Counted from the first letter of the stretch, positions 55,239 through 63,274 are shown. The stretch is 64,000 nt of DNA from Cellulomonas edaphi (GCF_030362815.1 NZ_JAUCGR010000001.1:798024-862023), one strand, 5' to 3'. Notes: a model not told the origin generated them from the sequence alone. Numbers and translations: made by a program.

Positions 55239-56714
55239 ATGGCGCGGGGGCACGAGATGCAGCACGTCCTGCTGGAGGACGCGCCCGCCGAGGCGGCGCG
55301 GTCGCCGAAGCGCCGTCGCGCGAGTTGGTGGGTCGGCGGAACGGTCGGCGCCGTCGTGCTCGCGCTGGTGGCCGGGCAGTGGGTCGTCGACCGGCGGGAG
55401 GGGGCCGCCGTCGCGCGGCTGCTGTCCCTGCCGGGGGTCGTCGGCCCGCTCGGGGCCGAGCTGGTGGCGAGCCCGACCATGCAGGCCGTGCTCGGGCCGC
55501 TGCTGGGTGGTGGACGGCCCGCCGTGCTCGACGCGGACGGCGCGCAGACGCTGACCTGGTCGGCCGGCAGTCCGGGCGGGTCGTGGACCGCGACCGTGAT
55601 GGGGCCGACTCCGGCGCTCGCCGCCGCGGACGCCCAGGCAACCTCCTGGTGCCAGCCCGACACGGCACCGCCCGAGGGCGCGTCGACCGCGCGGTTCGTC
55701 GTGTGCGCCGTGAGCGACGGCGGCTGGGTGCAGGCCCCTGACGACCCGGTCATGAGCTCGGAGGTGCCGGCGAGGCGGTCGGACGTGCTTGTCCTCGACG
55801 CGGCGGACGGGACGGCCGTGGCGCGGTGGGCCGTCCCGCACCAGGCGAGCGTCGCCGTGCTGGGTGATCTCGTGGCGGTCGGGGCGCTTCCGCCTGACGG
55901 CGGTCCGGGAGCTGTCACCGCGTACGACATCGAGACCGGTGCGCAGCGGTGGTCGTACCGGCCGAGCACGGCTCCTCCGCGGGGCGACTCGGGGTGGGGC
56001 GGCGTCTCCGTGGGGCGTGCGGCAGGACTGCTCGCCGTGCAGGCGTCCGAGACAGAGGTCACCTTCCTGCGCCCAGATGGCACCGAGGTGCGCAGGTTTG
56101 CCGGCGGCGACCAGGCGAGCGCCTACGTCTCGTGCGGTGAGCAGCCCTCGGTGGGCGTCGTGTGCACCACGTCGGGCACGGACGGCGGGTCGAGCGTCAT
56201 CCTCCTCGGCGATGACGCGGCTCCCGCGCGCGACCGGCAGCTCACCGGGGGACTCGTGCCCATGACCGTCGACGACGGGAGCGTGCCCGGGCTCGTGCTC
56301 ACTCAGGACGACACGATCCGTGCCTGGGACGAGGCCACCGGCCGACCGCGATGGAGCCTCGAGGGCGGGTCGCAGGTGTTCCGGTCGGAGGCGGTCGTCC
56401 TGCGGGGGGTCGTGTACACCGTGGTGGACGGCGCGCTCATGGCTGTGGACGGTCGCACGGGCGACGTGCGCTGGTCGAGCGACGCGAAGCCGGATCAGCA
56501 GGCCACCGGCGTCCTCACCGACGGCAGGCGCGTCGTCGCGACCTACGAGAGCGGCGGGGAGCCGGGGAGCCACTTCCTGGTCGCGTTCGACCCCAGCTCG
56601 GGCGAACGCCTGTTCCGCGCCGCGTACCCGGCCCATGTCGACCGCCTGATGGTGGCCGGCAAGAACCTCGTGGGCTTCGACGACACCTCGAACGACTACT
56701 ACCTGGTGCGCTGA
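55239..56714 (+). CDS. Membrane-anchored PQQ-like beta-propeller protein (copy 3)
   Basis: A 491-residue paralogue of the two proteins at 46329-49144. N-terminal cytoplasmic MQHVLLEDAPAEA, membrane helix (about 30-50), and exported blades (VLDAADGTAVARWAV, AYDIETGAQRWSY, AWDEATGRPRWSLEG, AVDGRTGDVRWSSD). The conserved Cys pair is in SWCQPDTAPPEGASTARFVVC (21 residues from Ser to Cys, here abbreviated), and another pair is in SCGEQPSVGVVC. It is separated from the other two by about 6 kb. Function unknown. Confidence 0.8.
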   Translation: MARGHEMQHVLLEDAPAEAARSPKRRRASWWVGGTVGAVVLALVAGQWVVDRREGAAVARLLSLPGVVGPLGAELVASPTMQAVLGPLLGGGRPAVLDADGAQTLTWSAGSPGGSWTATVMGPTPALAAADAQATSWCQPDTAPPEGASTARFVVCAVSDGGWVQAPDDPVMSSEVPARRSDVLVLDAADGTAVARWAVPHQASVAVLGDLVAVGALPPDGGPGAVTAYDIETGAQRWSYRPSTAPPRGDSGWGGVSVGRAAGLLAVQASETEVTFLRPDGTEVRRFAGGDQASAYVSCGEQPSVGVVCTTSGTDGGSSVILLGDDAAPARDRQLTGGLVPMTVDDGSVPGLVLTQDDTIRAWDEATGRPRWSLEGGSQVFRSEAVVLRGVVYTVVDGALMAVDGRTGDVRWSSDAKPDQQATGVLTDGRRVVATYESGGEPGSHFLVAFDPSSGERLFRAAYPAHVDRLMVAGKNLVGFDDTSNDYYLVR

Positions 56715-56721
56715 GCGAGGC

Positions 56722-57393
56722 TCAGTGCGCTGGGCCGGTCTCCTCGAGCAGGCGGAGCGTGGCGCTCACTCGGGGGTTGCGCTGCGGGTCGGCGTCGATG
56801 CCCAGCGTCGCGTACATCGCGTTGACGTGGTTCTGCACCGACTTCTCGGTGATGCCGAGCTTCTCGCCGATGCCGGCGTTCGACAGGCCCGCCGCCAGGA
56901 GCCGGAGCACCTCGTACTGGCGGTCGGTGAGCCGTGCGACGTCCGACCCGGCGCGCGGCGTCATCCGGGCCAGGAGTGCCGGGTCGAGCACGGTCTCCCC
57001 GACCGCCGCGGCGCGCACCGCTCCGATCAGCACGGCCTCGCTCGTCGAGGAGGTCTTGGACAGGTAGCCCCAGCCCGCGGCGACGTCCGACGGCAGGTCG
57101 AGCAGCAGCGCCATGGCGTCGTGCGCCGAGAGCAGCAGGATGCCGAGCGTGGGCTGCCGGCGCCGCAGGCTCACGCCCAGCGCGATGCCGTTGCCGTCCG
57201 GCAGGTCGATGTCGAGGACGGCGACGTCGGCGAAACCGGGCCGCACCATGCGGAGGGCCTCGGTCGAGGTGCCGAGTGCGGCGACGACCTGCATGCCGGG
57301 CGTGCCGGCGAAGGTCCGCTCCAGCATCGAGCGGAACAGCGGCTGGTCCTCGACCACGACGACGCGCAGAGGGCGAGTGCTGGGGATGCTCAT
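56722..57393 (-). CDS. LuxR/NarL-type response regulator
   Basis: A 223-residue two-component regulator. The receiver has VVVVEDQPLFRSML with the acidic residues and phospho-acceptor Asp61 in VLDIDLPDGNG; the output domain is a LuxR helix-turn-helix (LTDRQYEVLRLLAAGLSNAG, IGEKLGITEKSVQNHVNAMY in part). It is divergent from the histidine kinase gene with about 70 bp between starts. It is likely partnered with it and may regulate the surface-protein operon downstream. Confidence 0.9.
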   Translation of the reverse strand: MSIPSTRPLRVVVVEDQPLFRSMLERTFAGTPGMQVVAALGTSTEALRMVRPGFADVAVLDIDLPDGNGIALGVSLRRRQPTLGILLLSAHDAMALLLDLPSDVAAGWGYLSKTSSTSEAVLIGAVRAAAVGETVLDPALLARMTPRAGSDVARLTDRQYEVLRLLAAGLSNAGIGEKLGITEKSVQNHVNAMYATLGIDADPQRNPRVSATLRLLEETGPAH

Positions 57394-57462
57394 CCAGGCC
57401 AGTATCGTCTGCGCCCAGAGGCGCGCGGGGATGCGCGCCGGAACGGCGACGAAGGGACGGCC

Positions 57463-58611
57463 GTGACCGAGCTGGCCCTCGTGACCGCCCAGCGTGCGGA
57501 CGACGTCCGCAACGACCGGACCGTGCTGCTGCGCGCGACGGCGATCGTCTCCACCGGGTACGCGCTCGGGGCGTCCTTCCAGTCGGCGTACGTGTACACG
57601 CAGGCGATCCCGGCGTGGACCGAGATCTCCATCTGGTCCCGGATCGGCGCGAACTTCGTCGCCGTGGTCACGCTCGTGGGCGTCCTGGCGCTGCTCCGGG
57701 TGTACCGGGCGCGCTCGCTCTGGCTGCTCCTGGCGGGCAGCGCCGTCGCCGCGGCGGTCTGCTCGGTCTTGCGGTGGTGGGCGCAGACGGTGCTCGGCGT
57801 GTACGACGACCCCACGCAGTCCGTGCGTGACGCCGAGCTCATGGGCGGGTTCATCACCGCGATGATCTCGGCGAGCGCGGGCAGCTGGACGGTGGTGGCC
57901 CGGAGGCGCGCGCGCAGCCGCATCCGGGCCTCCGAGCGGCGCGCGGTGCACGTCGAGCTCGCCGTCGAGGCGCTCGAGCAGGAGGAGATCCGCGTCCGGC
58001 GCGAGGTCGCCGAAGGGCTGCACGGCACGCTGCAGGCCAAGCTCGTGCTCGTGGACGCGCGGCTGCGCGAGGTCATCGAGCACGCGCCGACCCTGTCCGA
58101 CGAGGACGTCGCCGCCCTGGCCTGGGTCCGGGAGGAGCTCGAGGTCGCCCGCGACATCGACGTGCGCCAGATGAGCCGGCTGCTCTACCCCGAGCGGCTC
58201 GAGCTGGGCCTGGTGCCCGCCGTCCGCGCCCTGCTGGGACGGCTCCCGGCGGCGATCGCGACGAGGCTCACCGCCTCCGACGCCGTCCGCGCGATCGACG
58301 ACCCGGTGGCCGGTGACGTGTCCGTCGGGGAGAAGCTGCTGGCCGTCCGCGTCGTCGAGGAGGGCGTGACGAACGCCCTCAAGCACGGGCCGGCCTCGCT
58401 GGTGGCCGTGACCCTCGACGTCGTCGACGGCGCGCTCGTCGTCGCCGTGCAGAACGACGGCGAGCTGTACGACCCGCTCACGGCGGGCATCGCCTCCGGG
58501 ACCGCCCGGCTGCGGGACCGGCTCGAGATGGTAGGCGGCACGCTCGCGCTGACGCCGGGGGAGACCCGCGGGGCGCGCCTGGAGGCGCGGATCCCGCTCG
58601 TCGGTGGCTGA
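57463..58611 (+). CDS. Sensor histidine kinase (NarL/DesK-type partner)
   Basis: A 382-residue membrane kinase. Four predicted membrane helices fill residues about 20-145 with little outside the membrane. The dimerisation and phospho-acceptor motif is EVAEGLHGTLQAKLVLVDAR (His187), of the HisKA_3-like class. The catalytic domain has VVEEGVTNALKHG and SGTARLRDRLEMVGGTLAL. Start at GTG 57463 with AAGGGACGG upstream. Its arrangement beside the response regulator and before the SipW operon suggests a signalling role there. Confidence 0.88.
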   Translation: MTELALVTAQRADDVRNDRTVLLRATAIVSTGYALGASFQSAYVYTQAIPAWTEISIWSRIGANFVAVVTLVGVLALLRVYRARSLWLLLAGSAVAAAVCSVLRWWAQTVLGVYDDPTQSVRDAELMGGFITAMISASAGSWTVVARRRARSRIRASERRAVHVELAVEALEQEEIRVRREVAEGLHGTLQAKLVLVDARLREVIEHAPTLSDEDVAALAWVREELEVARDIDVRQMSRLLYPERLELGLVPAVRALLGRLPAAIATRLTASDAVRAIDDPVAGDVSVGEKLLAVRVVEEGVTNALKHGPASLVAVTLDVVDGALVVAVQNDGELYDPLTAGIASGTARLRDRLEMVGGTLALTPGETRGARLEARIPLVGG

Positions 58612-58906
58612 CGCGACCTGCTACCGACCGGTACGCAAGGGTCCCCCGTTCGGCGGAGAGACGACCACCCGTACGGGGCACTAACGTTCGCCCGCACTTG
58701 TCGGGGTCTGCGCCGATACGAGGCGGATGAAAGAAACCGGCGTTTCGGGCGGTGGGGGTGCTGCCACCCAGCCCAGCACGTTCGTGCGTTCCGATGACAT
58801 TTACGTTCGCGGTCGGCTGCTGAGGGGGACAGGGCGGCCGTGAACGGGTTCTCGGAGGGTCGTCCGGGGGCTCGCCCAGTCGATCCTCACGCCACCAGGA
58901 GTCACC
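58612..58906. promoter_or_regulatory. Upstream region of the SipW operon
   Basis: 295 bases without a gene. Two palindromes lie near the start: TACCGACCGGTA (58622-58633, arms TACCG/CGGTA) and CCCGTACGGG (58668-58677). A GGGTG/CACCC hairpin is near 58760. AGGAG lies 5 nt before the first ATG. The promoter itself is not obvious. The palindromes are candidate sites for the adjacent LuxR-type regulator. Confidence 0.45.
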
Positions 58907-59479
58907 ATGACCACCACCACCCCGCGCCCCGCGGACGCCACGGACACCGACCGCAAGAAGCGCAAGCGCGGCGCGATCATCAAGCTGTCGCTCGCGGGCG
59001 CAGCGCTGCTCGGCATCGGTGCCGCCGCGACGTCGGCCTACTGGACCAACGACGCCTGGTTCTCCGCGACCGCGACGGGTGCCACGATCGACCTCCAGGG
59101 CGAGAACTTCGCCGCCACGCCGGCGTTCGTCTCGGCGGACGACTCTGCGTCGTCCATCGTGATCCCGGCCGCCCAGCTGCAGAACCTCGTGCAGGGCGAG
59201 AAGCGCACCTTCACGCTCAAGATCAAGAACGTGAGCTCGGTGCCGCTCGACATCGCGACGACGAGCGCGTGGGTCGCGGCCGGTGCCAGCGACTTCACCA
59301 CCGCGCCGACGGTTGCGTTCACCGGGGCCCCGACGTCGCTGGCCGCCAACTCGGCCGCGACCACGGTCACCGTGACCGTCACGACGCCGACCACCTGGGC
59401 GAGCACCAACCAGGGCAAGTCGCAGGCTGTGCGCATCACCTTCACCGGCACCGCGACGCCCGCCGTCGCCGCTCCGTGA
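58907..59479 (+). CDS. SipW-dependent exported protein, TasA/CalY-like
   Basis: A 190-residue secreted protein. A basic stretch (DRKKRKRGAIIKLSLAGAAL) precedes the SipW-type signal LLGIGAAATSAYWTNDAWFS, where the Ala-Tyr-Trp-Thr-Asn-Asp-Ala end is the recognition motif for this alternative peptidase. The mature part is beta-rich with Thr/Val/Ala repeats (TVTVTVTTPTTW). TasA homologues in Bacillus form matrix fibres. ATG 58907 has AGGAG upstream. First gene of the operon; the signal peptidase follows after 78 nt. Confidence 0.85.
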   Translation: MTTTTPRPADATDTDRKKRKRGAIIKLSLAGAALLGIGAAATSAYWTNDAWFSATATGATIDLQGENFAATPAFVSADDSASSIVIPAAQLQNLVQGEKRTFTLKIKNVSSVPLDIATTSAWVAAGASDFTTAPTVAFTGAPTSLAANSAATTVTVTVTTPTTWASTNQGKSQAVRITFTGTATPAVAAP

Positions 59480-59557
59480 TCCGCTGAGCACCGCGAGGCC
59501 GCCCGCCCGGTCAGCAGCGTCTGACCGGGCCGGGCGGCTCCGACCCAGGAGGTAGAG

Positions 59558-60235
59558 ATGCGAGTCCTACGGTTCTTCGGCAACGCCCTGCTCTGGGTGG
59601 TCGCCGCGGTCGGTCTGGCGAGCATCCTCGTCTGGGCCGGGACGAGCATGGGCTACCTCAAGCCCCTCGTCGTGATCTCGGGCTCGATGGAGCCCGGGAT
59701 CATGACCGGCGATCTCCTCATCGCCCGTCCCCACGACCCGTCCGAGGTTCGCGTGGGGCAGGTGACCTCGTTGCACTCCGAGGTCACGGGCAACATCGTC
59801 ACGCACCGCGTGATCAAGAAGGACCGCGCCGAGGACGGCACCTGGCTGTTCTCGATGAAGGGCGACGCCAACAAGTCGCCCGACGGCGAGGTCTACGAGG
59901 TCACGGGCGACGTCTGGCAGCCCGCCCTGCAGATCCCCGGTGGCGGCCGCGTCGTCGCCCGCCTGACGGAGCCGTCCGTCGTCATCCCCCTGGGCGTGAC
60001 GCTGCTGGCCCTCATGGCGCTGACCCTCTTCCCGGGCGAGTCCCGCGACCGCCGCGACGAGACGCCCGACGGCCGCGACGAGGCCGATGGCGCCGACGCC
60101 GACCAGACCGCCGAGCCCGACCAGACCGCCGAGCCCGACCAGACCGCCGAGCCCGACCAGACCGCCGACCCCGGTGAGACCCCCGAGCTCGAGGCCGAGC
60201 CCGCCGAGAACGAAAGCGTGCCTGTCCCGTCGTGA
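59558..60235 (+). CDS. sipW: SipW-type signal peptidase I
   Basis: A 225-residue membrane peptidase of the ER/archaeal (SipW) type. The catalytic Ser is Ser43 in VISGSMEPGIMTGD; His83 in NIVTHRV replaces the Lys of ordinary bacterial signal peptidases; the SMKGDANKSPD segment supplies the Asp. Membrane helices are at about 8-28 and about 138-157. The cytoplasmic tail (about 165-225) is acidic and contains four tandem 6-residue repeats (DQTAEP). AGGAGGT lies before ATG 59558. It probably processes the four WT-motif proteins of the same operon. Confidence 0.92.
   Translation: MRVLRFFGNALLWVVAAVGLASILVWAGTSMGYLKPLVVISGSMEPGIMTGDLLIARPHDPSEVRVGQVTSLHSEVTGNIVTHRVIKKDRAEDGTWLFSMKGDANKSPDGEVYEVTGDVWQPALQIPGGGRVVARLTEPSVVIPLGVTLLALMALTLFPGESRDRRDETPDGRDEADGADADQTAEPDQTAEPDQTAEPDQTADPGETPELEAEPAENESVPVPS
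60101..60172 (+). repeat. Four tandem 18-bp repeats inside sipW
   Basis: The unit GACCAGACCGCCGAGCCC occurs at 60101, 60119, 60137 and 60155; the first three are identical and the fourth has one base changed (GACCAGACCGCCGACCCC). It encodes DQTAEP repeats in the cytoplasmic tail and would be prone to copy-number change. Confidence 0.9.
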
Positions 60236-60783
60236 CCACCAACCCGCGTCGCTTCCCCGCGCTGAGCGCCGCCCTCGCGGCCGCCCTCGCGCTGGGCTGC
60301 GTCGTGCTCGGTGCCAGCGGGTCCGACGCGCTGCCGCAGGACGTGCCGCTGCACGTCGACTTCACGGAGCTGCACGCGGGCGCCCACGCGGAGAAGTCCT
60401 GGCCGGTGTCGCTCGACTACCAGGCCGAGGTCACGTCGATCGTCGTCGACCCCGTCGCGTCGGGCGGCCTGCTCTGGACCGCGACCCTGTGCCCGACCAG
60501 CGGCGCGGACTGCGTCGACCTGGCCGCGCTCCGGACGGGCGACCTGCTCGATGCCGGGACGTACCAGCTGCGCGTCGGCGTCACCGTGAAGCAGATCGAC
60601 CCCAACACGTCGCAGGAGTTCGAGGGCCGCCTGCGCGTGCGCGAGGCCGACGCGGGGCTCGCCTTCACCGGCGGCAGCACGACCCCGCTGCTGCTCGGCG
60701 CCCTGGCCTCCGGCGTGGTGGGGGTGGTGCTCCTGCTCGTCGGCCGCCGCCGCCGGCAGGACGACGCGGACGGCCAGCCGTGA
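60232..60783 (+). CDS. LPXTG-like (LAFTG) anchored surface protein
   Basis: A 183-residue protein with a conventional signal peptide ([20 protein letters not shown]), an exported domain (about 33-140) with one cysteine pair (LCPTSGADC), and a C-terminal sorting signal: LAFTG (143-147), a hydrophobic helix (about 152-170) and the basic tail GRRRR. LAXTG signals are used by class E sortases of actinobacteria. GTG overlaps the sipW stop and its own stop overlaps the next GTG. No sortase gene lies in the window. Confidence 0.8.
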   Translation: MTTNPRRFPALSAALAAALALGCVVLGASGSDALPQDVPLHVDFTELHAGAHAEKSWPVSLDYQAEVTSIVVDPVASGGLLWTATLCPTSGADCVDLAALRTGDLLDAGTYQLRVGVTVKQIDPNTSQEFEGRLRVREADAGLAFTGGSTTPLLLGALASGVVGVVLLLVGRRRRQDDADGQP

Positions 60784-61289
60784 GGCGGCGGATCCCGCGG
60801 CGCCGCATGGTCCAGCTGGTGCTGGCGGCCTTCGCACTGTTCGGCATCGGCGCCGCCGCGACGTCCGCGCTCTGGACCAACTCGGCCTACTTCCAGGCCT
60901 CAGCGAGCGGGGCGAGCGTCGACCTCCAGGCCAGCACGAACGGCACGACGTGGCTGGACGCCGACACCGCGGACGCGGGCGTCGCGGTCGACCTGTCGAG
61001 CAGCCTGGCCGACCTGCGGCCGAACACCACGCGCGGCCCCCTGACGGTGTACCTGAAGAACTCGGGAAGCGTGCCGCTGACCGTGGCGGCCGTCGCCCCG
61101 GTCAAGACCGGCGACCTGTTCACCGCCCCCTGCGCGCTCACGGTCACGACCACGGCGCTCGGCGCCACCACTCTCGCGGTGGGGGCGACCACGACGATGA
61201 CGGTCACCGTGACCGTGCCGAACCTGCCGTTGACCTGCCAGAACAAGACGGGCTCCCTGGTCCTCCAGTTCACCGGGACCACGTCGTGA
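60780..61289 (+). CDS. SipW-dependent exported protein, TasA-like (second copy)
   Basis: A 169-residue protein with RRRIPRRRMVQL, then LFGIGAAATSALWTNSAYF, which matches the first TasA-like signal almost exactly (GIGAAATSAxWTN). The mature domain is Thr-rich and beta-like (TTMTVTVTVPNLPLTC). One Cys pair (APCALTV and LPLTCQN) is present. GTG start overlaps the LAFTG gene, and the TGA overlaps the next GTG (GTGA). Likely another subunit exported by the same peptidase. Confidence 0.82.
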   Translation: MRRRIPRRRMVQLVLAAFALFGIGAAATSALWTNSAYFQASASGASVDLQASTNGTTWLDADTADAGVAVDLSSSLADLRPNTTRGPLTVYLKNSGSVPLTVAAVAPVKTGDLFTAPCALTVTTTALGATTLAVGATTTMTVTVTVPNLPLTCQNKTGSLVLQFTGTTS

Positions 61290-61930
61290 GGCGCGCACGG
61301 CTCGGGGCCGTCGCCGCGATCGCGCTCGGCGCGGCGCTCGCGGTCGCCGGGGTGATCGGGCTCGGTGCGTCGTCGTCGGCGACGCGCGCGGCGTGGACCG
61401 ACCCGGCCTTCGCGACCGCGGCACCGGCGACCGGCACGTGGGCGTACCAGATCCGGCTGTCCGGCACGCAGCTGTGCCTCGACGTCCTCAACCGTGAGAA
61501 CACCGACGGGCTCGGCGTGCAGATCTACGCGTGCAACTCGACGCCGGCCCAGATCTGGACGCTGAACGCGGACGAGTCGCTCAAGGTCTACCAGGCGGCC
61601 GGTCAGTGGAACGCCACGGACAACCCCACCCCCCGCTGCCTCGAGGTGCCGGGCTCCAGCACGGGGCAGGACATCGCGCTGCAGATCCGCACGTGCGTGA
61701 TGACCGCGGGAAGCGTCACCCAGGCGAACCAGAAGTGGTACGTCCAGACGGCGGGGACCGGGACCGTCACGATCCGCTCGCGCCTCAACGGCACGGGCGG
61801 GGCCGCGCGCTGCCTCGACGTGCCGTCGGGAAGCGTCGTCACCGGCACCACCGCGCGGGTGCGCGACTGCACGGCCGCGAACCGCAGCAGGGTGTGGGTC
61901 ATGGAGCCGGTCACGGCGGCGGTGTATTGA
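61286..61930 (+). CDS. Ricin-type beta-trefoil lectin with SipW-like signal
   Basis: A 214-residue secreted protein. The signal region ends in SSSATRAAWTDPAFATAAPA, carrying the same Ala-Trp-Thr-Asp-x-Ala motif as the other operon members. The rest is a ricin-B trefoil: CLDVLNRENTDGLGVQIYAC, a QIW motif in PAQIWTLNADES, CLEVPGSSTGQD, QKW, CLDVPSGSVVTG and RVW. Trefoil lectins bind carbohydrate. GTG 61286 overlaps the preceding stop. This is the most unusual member of the operon. Confidence 0.82.
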   Translation: MRRARLGAVAAIALGAALAVAGVIGLGASSSATRAAWTDPAFATAAPATGTWAYQIRLSGTQLCLDVLNRENTDGLGVQIYACNSTPAQIWTLNADESLKVYQAAGQWNATDNPTPRCLEVPGSSTGQDIALQIRTCVMTAGSVTQANQKWYVQTAGTGTVTIRSRLNGTGGAARCLDVPSGSVVTGTTARVRDCTAANRSRVWVMEPVTAAVY

Positions 61931-62469
61931 GCAGGATCTCTCGTGCGGGCCGACGTCGGGCGGTCGGCCTCTCCGCGCTCGCCGTCGCGCTCGTCGGCGT
62001 CCTCGCGGCCCTGGCCGGGGTCGGCCCGACGAGCGCCGCGTGGACTGATCCCGCCTACGTCACCGCGACCGCGAGCACGGGCACCTGGCAGGGCCCGCTC
62101 ACGTGCACCGTGCGCAACGCCTCGGGCTCGCTCGACGCGTCGAAGCCCTGCACCGTGACCAGCGTGAGCGCGCAGTTCTGGGGATCGCCCGGCTCCGGGC
62201 AGGGGAGTCTCACGGCCGACTTCTCGGCCCCGGGCATCGCCGTCAACCAGTACGTCGCGTTCGACCTCACCGTCCCGAGCGCCTCGAAGCCGGCCTGGTG
62301 GGACTGGTCGACGAGCAGCGTGACGAGCGTGAACAACAACGCGACGATCACGTCGGCGTGCGACGCGCTCCCGCAGATCACGGGCCGGGAGGGGTCGAAC
62401 CTCGGCGCGACCCCCAACGTGTACATCACGCTCTCGGACCGGCGGGCCGCCGGGCGCCTGTGCAGCTAG
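61927..62469 (+). CDS. Exported protein with SipW-like signal (third type)
   Basis: A 180-residue protein starting, in my reading, at TTG 61927, whose TTGA overlaps the lectin stop just as GTGA does elsewhere in the operon; no other start is in frame nearby. The signal has SALAVALVGVLAALAGVGPT, then SAAWTDPAYVTATASTG with the operon's Trp-Thr-Asp motif. The mature region has three or four cysteines (TCTVRN, PCTVTS, SACDALP, and the last residues RLCS) and no recognised family. Confidence 0.7.
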   Translation: MSRISRAGRRRAVGLSALAVALVGVLAALAGVGPTSAAWTDPAYVTATASTGTWQGPLTCTVRNASGSLDASKPCTVTSVSAQFWGSPGSGQGSLTADFSAPGIAVNQYVAFDLTVPSASKPAWWDWSTSSVTSVNNNATITSACDALPQITGREGSNLGATPNVYITLSDRRAAGRLCS

Positions 62470-62470
62470 C

Positions 62471-63274
62471 TCACTCCACCGGACGCAGTTCCGGTCGCTT
62501 CGGCACGCGCAGGTCGCCGGACGAGCGGCCGCGCAGCCGTCGCGTCGCCCAGGGGTAGACGTGCTCGCGCATCCATCGCGCGTCCTCGCGCATGCGGTCA
62601 CCGCGGGGCAGTGGCGGCAGGGGCTCCAGCGGGTCGTCCCAGTCCGGCACGTCAGGCGTGAGGCCGAGGGCGACGAGCGCCGCCTGCGCCACCCGGGCGT
62701 GGCCGTCGGTGGTGAGGTGGATGCGGTCGTCGGCCCACATGCGCCAGTCGCGCAGCGAGCGCATGCCCCACTGGTCGAGCACGTGCGCGCCGTGACGACG
62801 GGCGATGGACCAGACGTGGGCGTTGAAGATCCCGACGCGCGCGCGGGTGGCCTTCACCAACGGGCTGTCGGCGGCGTCGACGCCGGTGCCGAGCAGCACG
62901 TCGATGCCCGCGTCCCGGAGCCTGACGACCGCGGCCTCGAGGTTGCGGGCCATGCGGTCGACGTCGGCCGTCGGCCGCAGGATGTCGTTGCCGCCGCCGA
63001 TCAGCGAGACCAGGTCGGGCTTCATCTCGAGAGCCAGCGGCACCTGGTCCACGAGGATCGGCCGGAGCCGCCTGCCGCGGATCGCGAGGTTCGCGTACTC
63101 CAGCGGGGTCTCCCCGGCGGCCACCCGCCGCGCGCTCAGGGTGGCGGCCAGCACGTCCGCCCACCCGCGCTGCGCCTGGTCGGCACCGTCGGGGCTGTCC
63201 CACAGGCCTTCCGTGAAGGAGTCGCCGATGGCGACGTAGCGGCTCCAGCGGGGTGCGTCGTTCGGCGTGTTCAC
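62471..63274 (-). CDS. SGNH/GDSL-family hydrolase
   Basis: A 267-residue esterase/lipase-type enzyme. Block I is VAIGDSFTEGLWD (catalytic Ser), block II has ANLAIRGRRL, block III is IGGGNDILRP with the Asn of the oxyanion hole, and block V is WADDRIHLTTDGHARVAQ with the Asp-His pair. On the minus strand GTG 63274 is preceded by CAGAAT then 6 nt, a possible leaderless start. It is probably cytosolic, since no signal peptide is seen. Substrate unknown. Confidence 0.88.
   Translation of the reverse strand: MNTPNDAPRWSRYVAIGDSFTEGLWDSPDGADQAQRGWADVLAATLSARRVAAGETPLEYANLAIRGRRLRPILVDQVPLALEMKPDLVSLIGGGNDILRPTADVDRMARNLEAAVVRLRDAGIDVLLGTGVDAADSPLVKATRARVGIFNAHVWSIARRHGAHVLDQWGMRSLRDWRMWADDRIHLTTDGHARVAQAALVALGLTPDVPDWDDPLEPLPPLPRGDRMREDARWMREHVYPWATRRLRGRSSGDLRVPKRPELRPVE

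Noticed and set aside
60101..60172. Tandem repeats as a CRISPR array
   Set aside because: Units are 18 bp, contiguous without spacers and in frame with sipW; they encode a DQTAEP tail.
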